64,000 nt of DNA from Solitalea longa (GCF_002920915.1 NZ_PQVF01000007.1:124001-188000); one strand, 5' to 3'; positions 54,556 to 63,967 are shown, counted from the first letter of the stretch. A program made the numbers and translations. Notes: a model not told the origin generated them from the sequence alone.

Positions 54556-55413
54556 TTGAACAAAGTCGCTTATTACATTTCTCTTCCTGTTTTATATTTA
54601 ATCGCACTTCTCCCCTTTCCGGTATTATATCTTTTATCCGATTTCCTGAAAGTTATTTTGTTCGATTTAATTGGGTATCGAAAAAAAGTAATTTTAACTA
54701 ACCTTAGAAACAGTTTTCCTCATAAAAGCGTTGATGAGATCAACCAAATCGCAACGAAGTTTGCAAAAAACTTAAGCGATATGATGCTTGAAGGTGTGAA
54801 AATGCTCACACTTACTAAAAAGCAATTACACGAACGTTTCGTTATAACAAACCCCGAATTACTTTTAAACTACCAGAATCAGGGCAGAAGCGTAATTGGC
54901 GTTGTTGGCCATATGATAAACTGGGAATGGGCCGGTTTTATACAAAGCAGCTCCTCTCCTTTTCCTACCATAATCGTTTATAAACCATTGCAAAACGATC
55001 ATTTTGATCAATTGGTCTATAAAATGCGTGCGCGTTTCGGCGCCGTTCTGGTAGCCATGAAATCTACTTTCAGAAAACTAACGGAATACAAGAATAAACC
55101 CTACATATTGGTTTTGGCGGGAGATCAGTACCCTGGAAAGGGTGATACTAAATATAAAACCACCTTTCTTAATCAACCGACCTATGTTTTTTTAGGCACA
55201 GAACGCATTGCTCAAATGACCAATAGTGTGGTAATTTTTTGTGATATCAGAAAAGTAGCTCGTGGCCGTTACGAGGTTACCTTTATTCCCTTGACCGAAA
55301 ATCCTAAAGAAACTGCCGAAAATGAAATTTCGGAAATGCATATTAAATACCTTGAAAAGGTGATCGGTGAACAGCCTGAGATCTGGCTTTGGTCACACCG
55401 AAGATGGAAATAA
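54556..55413 (+). CDS. LpxL/HtrB-type lipid acyltransferase (tandem copy 2)
   Basis: About 285 residues starting at a TTG codon (54556). The frame runs further upstream to 54532, but that codon lies inside the promoter box, and the alignment to copy 1 begins at 54556. The motif is HMINWE, with the same spacing as in copy 1, and LPFPVLYLLSDFLKV is nearly identical. Copy 2 is likely the partner or a divergent paralogue with different acyl preference (inference). Confidence 0.85.
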   Translation: MNKVAYYISLPVLYLIALLPFPVLYLLSDFLKVILFDLIGYRKKVILTNLRNSFPHKSVDEINQIATKFAKNLSDMMLEGVKMLTLTKKQLHERFVITNPELLLNYQNQGRSVIGVVGHMINWEWAGFIQSSSSPFPTIIVYKPLQNDHFDQLVYKMRARFGAVLVAMKSTFRKLTEYKNKPYILVLAGDQYPGKGDTKYKTTFLNQPTYVFLGTERIAQMTNSVVIFCDIRKVARGRYEVTFIPLTENPKETAENEISEMHIKYLEKVIGEQPEIWLWSHRRWK

Positions 55414-55505
55414 GCTTTTAATATGAAAATTAGTTGATTTGAAAATAAATCAAATTGCTGATTAAATAATCCTTCATCAATCGTAATAACACATAGATTA
55501 TCTTA

Positions 55506-56516
55506 ATGCAACCTAAAGTAGCGGTAGTCATTTTAAACTGGAACGGTCAGCGTTTTCTCGAGCAATTTCTTCCTTCGGTAATTCAATCTACTTATCAAAA
55601 TTTGGAAATTGTTGTAGGCGATAACGCCTCTTCAGATGATTCAGTTGAGTTCGTTAAAGCATATTACTCGCAGGTTACCATTATTGAAAACGATAAGAAT
55701 TACGGTTATGCCGGTGGCTATAATAAAATACTGTCAAGGGTTGAAGCTGATTATTTCGTATTACTAAATTCTGATGTAGAAGTTGTTCCTTCGTGGATTG
55801 AGCCAGTGATCAGCTTAATGGAAGGTGATAATTTGATTGCCGCAGCACAGCCAAAATTAAAGGATTTTAAACGCAAAGATCATTTTGAGTATGCAGGTGC
55901 TGCCGGTGGATACCTTGATAAATACGGATATCCTTTTTGTAAAGGACGTATTTTTGATTCCCTGGAAAAAGATAATGGCCAATACGAAACCGCTGATGAG
56001 ATCTTCTGGGCTTCCGGAGCGGCTTTATTTATCAAAAGAAACTGTTTTGATTTAGTTGGAGGTTTAGATGCTGATCTGTTTGCGCACATGGAAGAAATTG
56101 ACCTCTGTTGGCGCTTGAAGAACCTGGGTTACAAGGTAGTTTATTGCCCTCAAAGTGTGGTTTACCATGTTGGCGGAGGAACCCTGCAAAGTGAAAGTCC
56201 GTTTAAAACCTACCTAAATTTCAGAAACAATCTGGCCATTCTTTGCAAAAACCTGCCTTCGGATAAGGTTTTTTGGATCCTGTTTATTCGATTCTGGCTC
56301 GACTTTTTGGCCTTGTTAAAATTTATTGCCGGTGGAAAGTTTAAAAGTGCCTTTTCAATCAATAAAGCTCATACACAATTTTTATTGCATTTGTCAACCT
56401 GGACAAAGAAACGCAACTCTGTTAAATCGCAAAAGCCCAATACAAATGGCTTATGGGAAGGCAGCATTGTTTGGGCTTATTTTGCACGAAAGAAAAAAAT
56501 ATTTACTGAGCTTTAA
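55506..56516 (+). CDS. GT2-family glycosyltransferase
   Basis: 336 residues with the GT-A start VVILNWNGQRFLEQFLPSV, a DNASSDDS nucleotide-binding patch, the LNSDVEV motif replacing DxD, and HMEEIDLCWRLKNLGY. Similar to rhamnosyl/GlcNAc transferases of envelope polysaccharides. The C-terminal ~70 residues are hydrophobic (WILFIRFWLDFLALLKF), suggesting membrane association. It starts 92 bases after the acyltransferase. Confidence 0.88.
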   Translation: MQPKVAVVILNWNGQRFLEQFLPSVIQSTYQNLEIVVGDNASSDDSVEFVKAYYSQVTIIENDKNYGYAGGYNKILSRVEADYFVLLNSDVEVVPSWIEPVISLMEGDNLIAAAQPKLKDFKRKDHFEYAGAAGGYLDKYGYPFCKGRIFDSLEKDNGQYETADEIFWASGAALFIKRNCFDLVGGLDADLFAHMEEIDLCWRLKNLGYKVVYCPQSVVYHVGGGTLQSESPFKTYLNFRNNLAILCKNLPSDKVFWILFIRFWLDFLALLKFIAGGKFKSAFSINKAHTQFLLHLSTWTKKRNSVKSQKPNTNGLWEGSIVWAYFARKKKIFTEL

Positions 56517-56942
56517 TCAGTGTTTACCGAATTGCTTGTATAAATACTTAATCACATCAGTAGTGGTTACTATTCCACTTAATCCATTTTCATCCACTAC
56601 GGGAAGTGCGTGAAATTCTTCGTGAATAAAAATTTCTGCTATTTCTTTAATTGATGCTGTTGATAATACTGTACGAGGTTTGGAAGTCATTACCTGCGGA
56701 ATGCTGAGCATATCCAAAACTGCCTGATCCGAATCCTCCTGGTTATCGAACAAGGTACCAAACGTTAAACGGTTGATATCTGTTCTACTAATGATCCCAC
56801 TTATCTCTTTTCCATTTTTAACAGGTATATGCCTGATATTATGTTTACGGAGGAGTTCAATTACCCGGCTTAATCCATCTCTTTCATCTACAGTTATAAC
56901 GGTTTTCGTCATAATATGACTGATTGATTCACTTTGATTCAT
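56517..56942 (-). CDS. CBS-pair domain protein
   Basis: 141 residues from the ATG at 56942, chosen because AGGAGG lies 6 bases upstream (rare in this genome's genes); the longer frame to 57008 is doubtful. Two CBS repeats with the motifs MTKTVITVDERDGLSRVIELL and MTSKPRTVLSTASIKEIAEIF. CBS pairs usually bind adenosyl nucleotides. Its stop is immediately adjacent to the convergent glycosyltransferase stop. Confidence 0.85.
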   Translation of the reverse strand: MNQSESISHIMTKTVITVDERDGLSRVIELLRKHNIRHIPVKNGKEISGIISRTDINRLTFGTLFDNQEDSDQAVLDMLSIPQVMTSKPRTVLSTASIKEIAEIFIHEEFHALPVVDENGLSGIVTTTDVIKYLYKQFGKH

Positions 56943-57099
56943 AAAGGCCTCCTTTTTGATACTGCAAAATTGAAGCAAATTGCTAAGCTGATAAATGATT
57001 TTAATCATTTTAATTCTTCAATATTTTTCATTATCTATTGATAATAAATTAATTGCAATAGAATATAGAAAAAATCTATTTTATTATAAAAACTATTGA

Positions 57100-57131
57100 T
57101 TTGATTGATATTTGAACAAACCACACCTTTG
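57100..57131 (+). promoter_or_regulatory. Promoter of the peroxiredoxin gene
   Basis: TTTG (57100-57103), 20-base spacer, CACCTTTG (57124-57131), near-consensus (TA replaced by CA), 40 bases ahead of the ATG. Confidence 0.45.
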
Positions 57132-57171
57132 TGCCATCAAAAAGGAAAACATTTTAAAAAATTAAGAAAAA

Positions 57172-57726
57172 ATGCAAAACAGAATTTTATCAGTAGGTTC
57201 ACAATTCCCAGAGTTTAAAAAACAAGCAGTAGTATCAATTGAAAAAGGCAGCGAATTTTATGACATCACTTCACAAGATCATATCAATGCCAATCAATGG
57301 ATGGTAATGTTTTGGTGGCCAAAAGATTTTACGTTCGTATGTCCTACTGAAATTGCTGAATTCAACAATAAGTACCAGGATTTTAAAGATCGTGATGCAC
57401 AATTGATCGGTGCTTCTACCGATAGTGAGTTTGTTCATCTTGCCTGGAGAAAAAACCATGATGATTTACGCAATTTGAAGTTCCCAATGCTCGCTGATAC
57501 TTCAAAATCATTGGCTGAAGAATTAGGAATTTTAGAGGCTGAAGAAAAAGTGGCCTACCGTGTTACCTACATCGTTGATCCACATGGAACTATTCGTTGG
57601 GTTAGCTTAAACGATTTAAGTGTTGGTCGTAATGTTTCAGAAGTTCTTCGTGTGTTAGACGCTTTACAAACCGATGAACTTTGCCCTTGTAACTGGACTA
57701 AAGGCGAAGAAACCATTAAAGCATAG
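57172..57726 (+). CDS. AhpC/Prx1-type peroxiredoxin
   Basis: 184 residues. Peroxidatic Cys57 in FTFVCPTEI and C-terminal cysteines at 171 and 173 (LCPCNW), one serving as resolving residue. It reduces H2O2 and organic peroxides. An AhpD-like gene follows, forming a two-gene peroxide-defence unit; no AhpF is present, so electrons may come through the AhpD-type partner. Confidence 0.93.
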   Translation: MQNRILSVGSQFPEFKKQAVVSIEKGSEFYDITSQDHINANQWMVMFWWPKDFTFVCPTEIAEFNNKYQDFKDRDAQLIGASTDSEFVHLAWRKNHDDLRNLKFPMLADTSKSLAEELGILEAEEKVAYRVTYIVDPHGTIRWVSLNDLSVGRNVSEVLRVLDALQTDELCPCNWTKGEETIKA

Positions 57727-57760
57727 TTAGTTAGTTAGATAATTATATTTTGTTGCACAT

Positions 57761-57790
57761 AGCACGTTGATTTATATCAACGTGCTTATT
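57761..57790 (+). terminator. Hairpin between peroxiredoxin and AhpD-like genes
   Basis: A 10-bp perfect stem agcacgttga (57761-57770) with tcaacgtgct (57777-57786), 6-base loop, then tattt. It may end some transcripts before the AhpD-like gene. Confidence 0.6.
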
Positions 57791-57831
57791 TCCAACCAAT
57801 TACCACTCATTATTAATTTTCCTCATTTTAT

Positions 57832-58416
57832 ATGATCGCTATACAAAACGAAACACTTGCTTCATTATTTGAGCAATTTAACATTGATCAGGATAATGTA
57901 TCTGTTGAGTTATTGAAACTTGCTGATACTGACAGCCGTTATCTTAAAGATCTTAAGATCAATGTTCAGAATGCACTTAATTACGCTAATTTAAATAAGA
58001 AAGAAAGTGCATTAATTGCTCTTTCAGTTGCCTACAATGAAAAAAACACCGTATTAATTCCGGTATTTGAACAAATGGCCACTGAAAACGGAGCAACTGC
58101 CGAAGAAATTGGCGAAACAGTAGCGGTAGTTTCAATGATGAATGTTAACAATGTATTTTATCGTTTCCGTCATTATACTAACAAAGATTATTACAATCAA
58201 ACCCCAGCCGGTATTAAAATGAGTGTGATGATGAACCCGGTTTTAGGTAAAGAGTTTTTTGAATTGATGAGCCTGGCAGTATCTGCGGTTAATGGTTGCG
58301 AAATGTGTGTTAATGCTCACGAAGATTCAGTTCTTAAACATGGCAGCACCCAAGCCCGTGTTTATGATGCCATCCGCTTAACGGCTGTTATTAAAGGATT
58401 TGCAGCTATTATTTAG
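57832..58416 (+). CDS. AhpD-like carboxymuconolactone decarboxylase-family protein
   Basis: 194 residues of helical AhpD/CMD fold. Redox motif CEMC (Cys156, Cys159) followed by His163 in VNAHED, as in AhpD. Its position after the peroxiredoxin indicates a role in recycling it. A terminator follows at 58445. Confidence 0.88.
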   Translation: MIAIQNETLASLFEQFNIDQDNVSVELLKLADTDSRYLKDLKINVQNALNYANLNKKESALIALSVAYNEKNTVLIPVFEQMATENGATAEEIGETVAVVSMMNVNNVFYRFRHYTNKDYYNQTPAGIKMSVMMNPVLGKEFFELMSLAVSAVNGCEMCVNAHEDSVLKHGSTQARVYDAIRLTAVIKGFAAII

Positions 58417-58444
58417 CATTTTAATTGACAATTATACAAAAGTA

Positions 58445-58480
58445 AAGCGCATTGATTTGAACCAATGCGCTTGTTTTATT
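58445..58480. terminator. Bidirectional terminator after AhpD-like gene
   Basis: A 10-bp stem aagcgcattg (58445-58454) with caatgcgctt (58463-58472), 8-base loop, T-rich run; between convergent stops. Confidence 0.8.
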
Positions 58481-59683
58481 TTAAGCCATTCTTGTTTGCA
58501 TTAACCCGGTATCCAATTCTTCGATGTTTGTGATCTTTTGGTCGCTTTGTTTGGTGAAATGAGCAAGGTCTTCGGGTTTTAAATAAGCCATCCATTCAGA
58601 ATTCCATTCAGTTAAAAGCGGGCAGAATAATGTTTTACGGATAACATTAGTAGTTACATTTTTGGGCTTATAGGTATAATCATATTTGTGCGCATATTCA
58701 AAGCACGAATAATGGATATATTCATTGGTTACCGCTCCTCGTGCCCTGTTTCTATTAATATCCCTAATTTTTTTACGCATCATATGATAAATCCCGGTTA
58801 TGGAATTCCTGACTTTATAATCGCCTTTGAATAACTGGTTCTCTATGTATTGTTCATTAAAGGAGAGTGTGGCTCCTTTGGCTTTTTCGATCATCCATTT
58901 CAAGGTTATATCGCTTAAACCCGATTCTTTATAGCCTCCCCCCACATTGCTATGCACCCCCGGAAACCACACTTGCTCCAATTTTTGGGGATGACTTGGG
59001 TCGTTTGCCACGGTTTTACTTTGTTCCCATAAAGTTGGAGCAAAGGCCTTACGCCTTTCGTCGATAGCCAGCGCATGATAGGCAAATAGCACTTTACTAC
59101 TTAATGTAACGTCATGAAACTCGAGTTTTCTGTTAAACCATTTGAATAGATAGAGTGGAACACCTAAGGCCCCTACTGTATCCCAAATACCGATAAATTT
59201 GATGAAAGGCTCTTCTATGCAGAAATTATTCTTAAAGAAAACAGCATCCTCGCTGTCAGGGTCTTTCTTTTTACTCTTTGACCGATAAAGCTTATATGCC
59301 TCATCCACTTTATTAAAGTATTCGGGCTTTAGTACACCACTATTTCTTACTAAACCGGCAAGACTCCGAGCCGTATAGGCTCCCCTGCTAAAGCCGAAAA
59401 GGTAGATCTCATCGCCTTTTTCATAATTGCCTATCAGAAATTTATAAGCTTCTTTAATATTGTTGTCGATGCCTTCTCCCGTGGCCCCTCCCATTATCTT
59501 GTTAACAAGCCAACCGGAGGTACCCACACCTGAGATATAATACTTTAATTGGGCGATACCACTGTCATCATGTTGGGCAACTGACTCGTAGATCTTTTGA
59601 ACATTGGTTCGTACCGCCTCCCCTTTGTCTACTGTTCCGGGTTCATTCCAGGTCCCATCACAGCAAATAATAATCCGTTTCAT
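58481..59683 (-). CDS. DUF2235 alpha/beta-hydrolase-like protein (tandem copy 1)
   Basis: 400 residues of the T6SS Tle1-like/DUF2235 family: start KRIIICCDGTWNEPG, nucleophile elbow YLFGFSRGAYTAR with Ser99, and later WFPGVHSNVGGGY with the His. Family members act as phospholipases in some effectors, but no secretion genes lie here. The next gene upstream (59785) is a diverged paralogue with the same length, and both are preceded by the same 60-base element. Confidence 0.88.
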   Translation of the reverse strand: MKRIIICCDGTWNEPGTVDKGEAVRTNVQKIYESVAQHDDSGIAQLKYYISGVGTSGWLVNKIMGGATGEGIDNNIKEAYKFLIGNYEKGDEIYLFGFSRGAYTARSLAGLVRNSGVLKPEYFNKVDEAYKLYRSKSKKKDPDSEDAVFFKNNFCIEEPFIKFIGIWDTVGALGVPLYLFKWFNRKLEFHDVTLSSKVLFAYHALAIDERRKAFAPTLWEQSKTVANDPSHPQKLEQVWFPGVHSNVGGGYKESGLSDITLKWMIEKAKGATLSFNEQYIENQLFKGDYKVRNSITGIYHMMRKKIRDINRNRARGAVTNEYIHYSCFEYAHKYDYTYKPKNVTTNVIRKTLFCPLLTEWNSEWMAYLKPEDLAHFTKQSDQKITNIEELDTGLMQTRMA

Positions 59684-59699
59684 AGTAAACTATTATTTC

Positions 59700-59759
59700 A
59701 ACTACTTAAATATCAGTATTTTAAATAATAAAAAACAAGGTATGAATACGTAAAGTCAT
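59700..59759 (-). repeat. 60-bp conserved upstream element, copy 1
   Basis: Differs at 4 of 60 positions from 61003-61062. Contains the inverted repeat acgtat-tc-atacct (one mismatch). Sits 16 bases ahead of the first DUF2235 start. Confidence 0.8.
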
Positions 59760-59784
59760 GTTTTTAGCAAAAATTGACTATGTA

Positions 59785-60987
59785 TTACGGTGTATGAGGC
59801 AATTTATTTAAAATAGAGTTATTTATGTTCCTTGGCTTATATTTGAGATTTAAACGTGGATAATGAAAAATAAATGAATGAATAATTTCATTCTTCGATG
59901 TCTTTCTCCAAGCTAGATCATCTATTCTTCTACTTTTTATTGAATTCAACAGCTTTAAATAAGCTTTTTCTTCATTATGTAATTCGAAATGATCTGCACA
60001 ATTGGCAACTTTATTTATCCAACGTAAATATACCGGACTAAACTCTAATCCCGTTTTCTTAGCTTTATCAATCATCCACAATAATGCAATAAAACTTAGA
60101 CCTTTGGTTTTATATCCTCCTCCGATATCGCTATGAACCCCTGGAAACCAAACCTGCTCAAGAGTTTGTTTCTTCTCTCCATTTTTTATATTTTTTTTGC
60201 TTGTTTCCCAAAGGGTTGGTTTGAAGTTCGTACGTCGCTCATCAACAGCTAAAGCGTGATAAGCATTTTCAATGTAACTGCTTAATTGTACATCGTGAAA
60301 TCTATATTTTTTATTTTTTGAAAATAATGCGAATTGAGTGGGAATTCCTAAAGCGCCTACTGTATCCCAAACCCCAATAAACTTTATGGGAATATTAAAC
60401 TCCTTAGTAAGTTTATCAAAACAAATGCTATTCCTTCTCTTAAAAAGAGCCATAAATCCAGAATCTGGATGAAAAAGAATTTCCTTTTTATTTTCGGCTT
60501 TAAGTTTTTGAGAATACTTTAGAATTAAGGCTTTCAGTTCCTCGCTCTTAATTTTATTGATATTAAATTGGTTATTTGACCTTGCCCGATACAACAAATA
60601 AGCATCTGAAAAAAGATTGAATTTTTGTGGTTTTAATATGCCACAGTTTCTTACCATGCCTGCCAGACTTCTAACTGTATACGCCCCACGACTAAAACCA
60701 AATAAATAAAGCTCATCACCCGGAGAATAGTTACCAATCAAAAATTTATAGGCATCCATAATATTCTCATCAATTCCTTTACCTGTTATGCCGCCTATCC
60801 AACGATCAAACCATCCTGATGTTCCTACACCTTTAACATAATAGGCAAGTTGTGGAATTCTTGTTTCTTTCCCATCGACACATATTGTCGCCTCTGGTAA
60901 GATACCCTCAAATATTCTTTGAACGTTAGTTGGGTAATCGCCTGGTTTATTCCAGGTACCATCACAGCAAATGATAATGCGTTTCAT
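59785..60987 (-). CDS. DUF2235 alpha/beta-hydrolase-like protein (tandem copy 2)
   Basis: 400 residues, again starting KRIIICCDGTWN, with Ser99 in YLFGFSRGAYTV and WFPGVHSDIGGGY. It has an inserted Lys/Glu-rich stretch (~145-175) that the first copy lacks, so coding sequence has diverged well beyond the conserved promoter element. Function unknown; a lipase-type activity is inferred from the motif only. Confidence 0.88.
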   Translation of the reverse strand: MKRIIICCDGTWNKPGDYPTNVQRIFEGILPEATICVDGKETRIPQLAYYVKGVGTSGWFDRWIGGITGKGIDENIMDAYKFLIGNYSPGDELYLFGFSRGAYTVRSLAGMVRNCGILKPQKFNLFSDAYLLYRARSNNQFNINKIKSEELKALILKYSQKLKAENKKEILFHPDSGFMALFKRRNSICFDKLTKEFNIPIKFIGVWDTVGALGIPTQFALFSKNKKYRFHDVQLSSYIENAYHALAVDERRTNFKPTLWETSKKNIKNGEKKQTLEQVWFPGVHSDIGGGYKTKGLSFIALLWMIDKAKKTGLEFSPVYLRWINKVANCADHFELHNEEKAYLKLLNSIKSRRIDDLAWRKTSKNEIIHSFIFHYPRLNLKYKPRNINNSILNKLPHTP

Positions 60988-61002
60988 AGCGAATTGTGTT
61001 TT

Positions 61003-61062
61003 AACTACTTAAATATCAATATTTTAAATAATAAAAAACAACGTATGAATACGTAAAATCAC
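61003..61062 (-). repeat. 60-bp conserved upstream element, copy 2
   Basis: Matches 59700-59759 in 56 of 60 positions. The inverted repeat acgtat-tc-atacgt (61041-61054, read on the minus strand) is intact here. It sits 15 bases ahead of the second DUF2235 start and is a candidate operator/promoter. Confidence 0.8.
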
Positions 61063-61091
61063 GAATTAAGCAAACAAAAGGTTGTTTATTT

Positions 61092-61508
61092 CTATTTTAG
61101 AAAGCTTTCGAGCGCTAAGCGATACCCGTCCATGCCCAAACCAACAATAATGCCTTTGCAGTTTTTCGACAGGTAAGAATGATGACGGAAGCTTTCGCGG
61201 GCATGTACATTTGAAATATGCACTTCAATTACAGGAGTTTTAATCCCTGCAATTGCATCGGCAATAGCAATAGAAGTATGTGTATAAGCACCCGCATTTA
61301 AGATGACCCCATCATAATAAAAACCGATCTCATGAAGCTTATTGATCAATTCTCCTTCAATATTACTCTGATAGTATTCTAAATCGATGATTGAGTATTT
61401 TGATTTCAATTCTTCAAAATACTGTTCAAAGGTTTGGCTACCATAAATTTCGGGTTCCCTTTTTCCGAGCAAGTTTAAGTTTGGGCCGTTGATAATGAGA
61501 ATTTTCAT
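61092..61508 (-). CDS. aroQ: 3-dehydroquinate dehydratase, type II
   Basis: 138 residues from the ATG at 61508 (KILIINGPNLNLLGKREPEIYG), the conserved family start; a longer frame to 61544 is unlikely. Later motifs YQSNIEGELI, NAGAYTHTSIAIADAI and EVHISNVHARESFRHHS give the catalytic region. Shikimate pathway. Divergent from xerD, a usual arrangement in Bacteroidota. Confidence 0.96.
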   Translation of the reverse strand: MKILIINGPNLNLLGKREPEIYGSQTFEQYFEELKSKYSIIDLEYYQSNIEGELINKLHEIGFYYDGVILNAGAYTHTSIAIADAIAGIKTPVIEVHISNVHARESFRHHSYLSKNCKGIIVGLGMDGYRLALESFLK

Positions 61509-61583
61509 GAATAGTGTTAAGAATGATTGTTGAATTAAGGGCAATAATAGTTTTTGACGTTCAATATTACAAAACTACAATTA

Positions 61584-61591
61584 TATATTTG
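61584..61591 (+). promoter_or_regulatory. -7 box of xerD
   Basis: TATATTTG, 27 bases ahead of the ATG at 61619. Confidence 0.5.
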
Positions 61592-61618
61592 CTCAGGATA
61601 GTTTCTGAAACCTGTTAA

Positions 61619-62518
61619 ATGCTCTGGAATTCGCACATAAAATCATATAGATCGTACCTGATGCTGGAAAAATCGCTTTCTCCTAATTCAGTTGAAGCAT
61701 ATGTGAATGATGTAAGTAAACTGGTGCAGTTTATTGTGTTTAAGAATTTGTCGCTTGGCGCTGCCGATATAAAAATACAGCACCTGAAAGATTTTATTGC
61801 CTGGATAAACGAATTGGGTATGGAAGCTTCCACACAGGCAAGGGTTTTATCGGGTTTGCGATCGTTTTTCCAGTTTCTGATCTTAGAGGATGTTATCAAA
61901 GATGATCCTACTTCCCTAATCGAAAACCCAAAAATTGCCAGAAAATTACCGGATACCTTAAGTGTTCACGAGATCAATAAACTTATCGGCGCCATTGATC
62001 TTTCTACTTCTGAAGGTGTAAGAAATAAAGCAATGCTCGAAATGATGTATGGCAGCGGACTTCGTGTTTCTGAATTGATCAATCTGCAGTTATCATCCTT
62101 ATACCTTAATACCGAATTTTTAAAGGTGATAGGGAAAGGCAATAAGGAACGGTTGGTACCCATGAGCTCTTCTTCAATTAAACATTTAACCATTTATCGG
62201 GAAACCATTAGAATTCAACAAACGATAAAACCAGGTAATGAAGATATCATCTTTTTAAACCGAAGGGGAAGTAAACTGAGCCGTGTTATGGTTTTTATAA
62301 TTATAAAAGAACTGGCTGAAAAAGCCGGAATTCATAAATCAATTAGTCCACACACCTTGCGCCATTCATTTGCAACCCATTTGGTTGAAGGCGGTGCCGA
62401 TCTTAGAGCCGTACAAGAAATGCTAGGCCATGAATCGATAACCACCACCGAGATTTACACTCATTTAGACAGGGAGTTTCTGCGACAAACGATCATTGAC
62501 TTTCATCCCAGAGCGTAG
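61619..62518 (+). CDS. xerD: Tyrosine recombinase XerD
   Basis: 299 residues. N-terminal SAM-like domain (EKSLSPNSVEAYVNDV), catalytic domain with GSGLRVSELINL (Arg), HTLRHSFATHL and LGHESITTTEIYTHLD (nucleophile Tyr). It resolves chromosome dimers at dif. Length and context match the housekeeping enzyme rather than a mobile-element integrase. Confidence 0.93.
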   Translation: MLWNSHIKSYRSYLMLEKSLSPNSVEAYVNDVSKLVQFIVFKNLSLGAADIKIQHLKDFIAWINELGMEASTQARVLSGLRSFFQFLILEDVIKDDPTSLIENPKIARKLPDTLSVHEINKLIGAIDLSTSEGVRNKAMLEMMYGSGLRVSELINLQLSSLYLNTEFLKVIGKGNKERLVPMSSSSIKHLTIYRETIRIQQTIKPGNEDIIFLNRRGSKLSRVMVFIIIKELAEKAGIHKSISPHTLRHSFATHLVEGGADLRAVQEMLGHESITTTEIYTHLDREFLRQTIIDFHPRA

Positions 62519-62583
62519 TTCAGTACTCAAAATTCCTTTTCATACTTCTTACCTCTTAAATCCTACTTCCAAAATCTAAAATC

Positions 62584-63279
62584 TTACTTCTTAACTCCCA
62601 TTAGTTCCCTCTCTATCCAATACTCCAAAATTGATTTAATGGGCGGAAAATAACCACCGACAATAAACTCTGTTTTCCCTTCAGGAGTAATAATTAAATT
62701 GGTAGGAAAAGTACCGATTTCCAGATCTTCCAATTGCTGTTCCATACCGGCAACCTGTTGATAGTTGAATGTTTTCTTGGTTAAAAACTGTTGAACCGTT
62801 TCTTTTTTATCTGTTGAAAAAGCCAGAAAAACCACATTTTCATTCGATCTATACTTTTCAAACAGTTCGTTTAAATCAGGCATTTCTTTTAAGCACGGAG
62901 CGCAGGTTGTAAACCAGAAATTAACAACCACCACCTTACCTTTCAACTGTTCAAAACTCAACGATTTACCCTCAATTGTGGTGAATTTTATGTTAGGAAC
63001 GGGCTCCCCTTTTTTAAAAAAGCGATTTGGTGATATAAGCGAGTTCAAAGAGGCTTCTTTCTCAGCAGATGTCGTTTTTAACAGGCGTATTTCCGAAAAC
63101 TCTCCACTATCGTTTTTCACATTCACCATTTTATAATCACCGGTTAACAACAAATAGCTCATCTCTTCATACGAAATAGCTTTGTTATCTTCACTTAAAA
63201 TCATAATCCCAGCTTTTTTAGGCTGTTGACCACAACTTAATAAGGGAAGTAACCAAAGAAACACCAATAGCTTTTTCAT
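62584..63279 (-). CDS. TlpA-like redoxin lipoprotein
   Basis: 231 residues from the ATG at 63279. The signal peptide ends in a lipobox-like LLSC, so it is probably a lipoprotein. The C-terminal redoxin domain has TTCAPC as the CXXC-type motif and cis-Pro in IGTFPTNLI. It likely reduces disulfides in the periplasm. It starts 12 bases after the thioesterase stop. Confidence 0.85.
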   Translation of the reverse strand: MKKLLVFLWLLPLLSCGQQPKKAGIMILSEDNKAISYEEMSYLLLTGDYKMVNVKNDSGEFSEIRLLKTTSAEKEASLNSLISPNRFFKKGEPVPNIKFTTIEGKSLSFEQLKGKVVVVNFWFTTCAPCLKEMPDLNELFEKYRSNENVVFLAFSTDKKETVQQFLTKKTFNYQQVAGMEQQLEDLEIGTFPTNLIITPEGKTEFIVGGYFPPIKSILEYWIERELMGVKK

Positions 63280-63291
63280 CACTCAAAACAG

Positions 63292-63882
63292 TTAAACGTT
63301 TTTGCTGGTTATTATGCTTAACCTGCAACGTTCGTTATCCAACAATCCTATTTGTTCATCCAGGTTTTCCGAACCTTTTACGTTATCAAATTCATCAGCA
63401 TAACGCTTTTTGATCTCTTTACGCTTGATAGCCTCAATAAACCTGCGCAGCTGGTTACGATCTTCTAAAATCAATCCTGGCACCTGTTTAGGTTTTGCCG
63501 TTTGCTCATCTTTAGCCACCATGGTAAAATACGAGGTATTGGTATGTCTAATTTGACGGGTTTTGACATTCTCACTTTCCACCCGAATCCCCACTACCAA
63601 AGAAGTATTACCAACATGGTTTACTGAAGCATGCATTGAAACCAAATCGCCCACTTCTACTGGCGCCAAAAAATTAACCTCATCAACCGATACCGTAACA
63701 CAATAAGTACCGGCATGGCGGGAAGCGCATGCATAGGCCACCTTGTCCATTAATGAAAGTAAAATGCCTCCATGTATCTTACCTCCAAAATTGGCATATG
63801 AAGGTATCATCAATTCGGTAATGGTAGTTTGCGAATACTTTACCGGAAAATAGGTCTCATGGTTTTCAGTGGTTGTGCTCAT
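63292..63882 (-). CDS. Acyl-CoA thioesterase (hotdog fold)
   Basis: 196 residues with HGGILLSLMDKVAYACASRHAG (catalytic region), then SVDEVNFLAPVEVGDLVSMHA and TRQIRHTNTSYFTMVAKDE, as in YciA-type medium/long-chain thioesterases. It has a 60-residue C-terminal extension beyond the hotdog domain. Upstream of the TlpA-like gene on the same strand, so cotranscription is likely. Confidence 0.88.
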   Translation of the reverse strand: MSTTTENHETYFPVKYSQTTITELMIPSYANFGGKIHGGILLSLMDKVAYACASRHAGTYCVTVSVDEVNFLAPVEVGDLVSMHASVNHVGNTSLVVGIRVESENVKTRQIRHTNTSYFTMVAKDEQTAKPKQVPGLILEDRNQLRRFIEAIKRKEIKKRYADEFDNVKGSENLDEQIGLLDNERCRLSIITSKNV

Positions 63883-63967
63883 TATTTATAGTTATGTGTT
63901 TTGTTTGTTAAGTATTATAATCTCCTTCTTCACTAAACACCAAGAGCTAATGACTAATAGCCAACTG

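Noticed and set aside
58481-60987. DUF2235 pair considered as type VI secretion effectors
   Set aside because: No T6SS, Vgr, PAAR or immunity-like genes are nearby, so only the family assignment is kept.
61619-62518. xerD considered as a mobile-element integrase
   Set aside because: Length, motif set and the aroQ neighbour fit the housekeeping XerD; no att sites or phage genes flank it.
62519-62583. Repeated word aaatctaaaatc after xerD, similar to the gattgtag hairpins
   Set aside because: It forms no hairpin here and the similarity is short and AT-rich.
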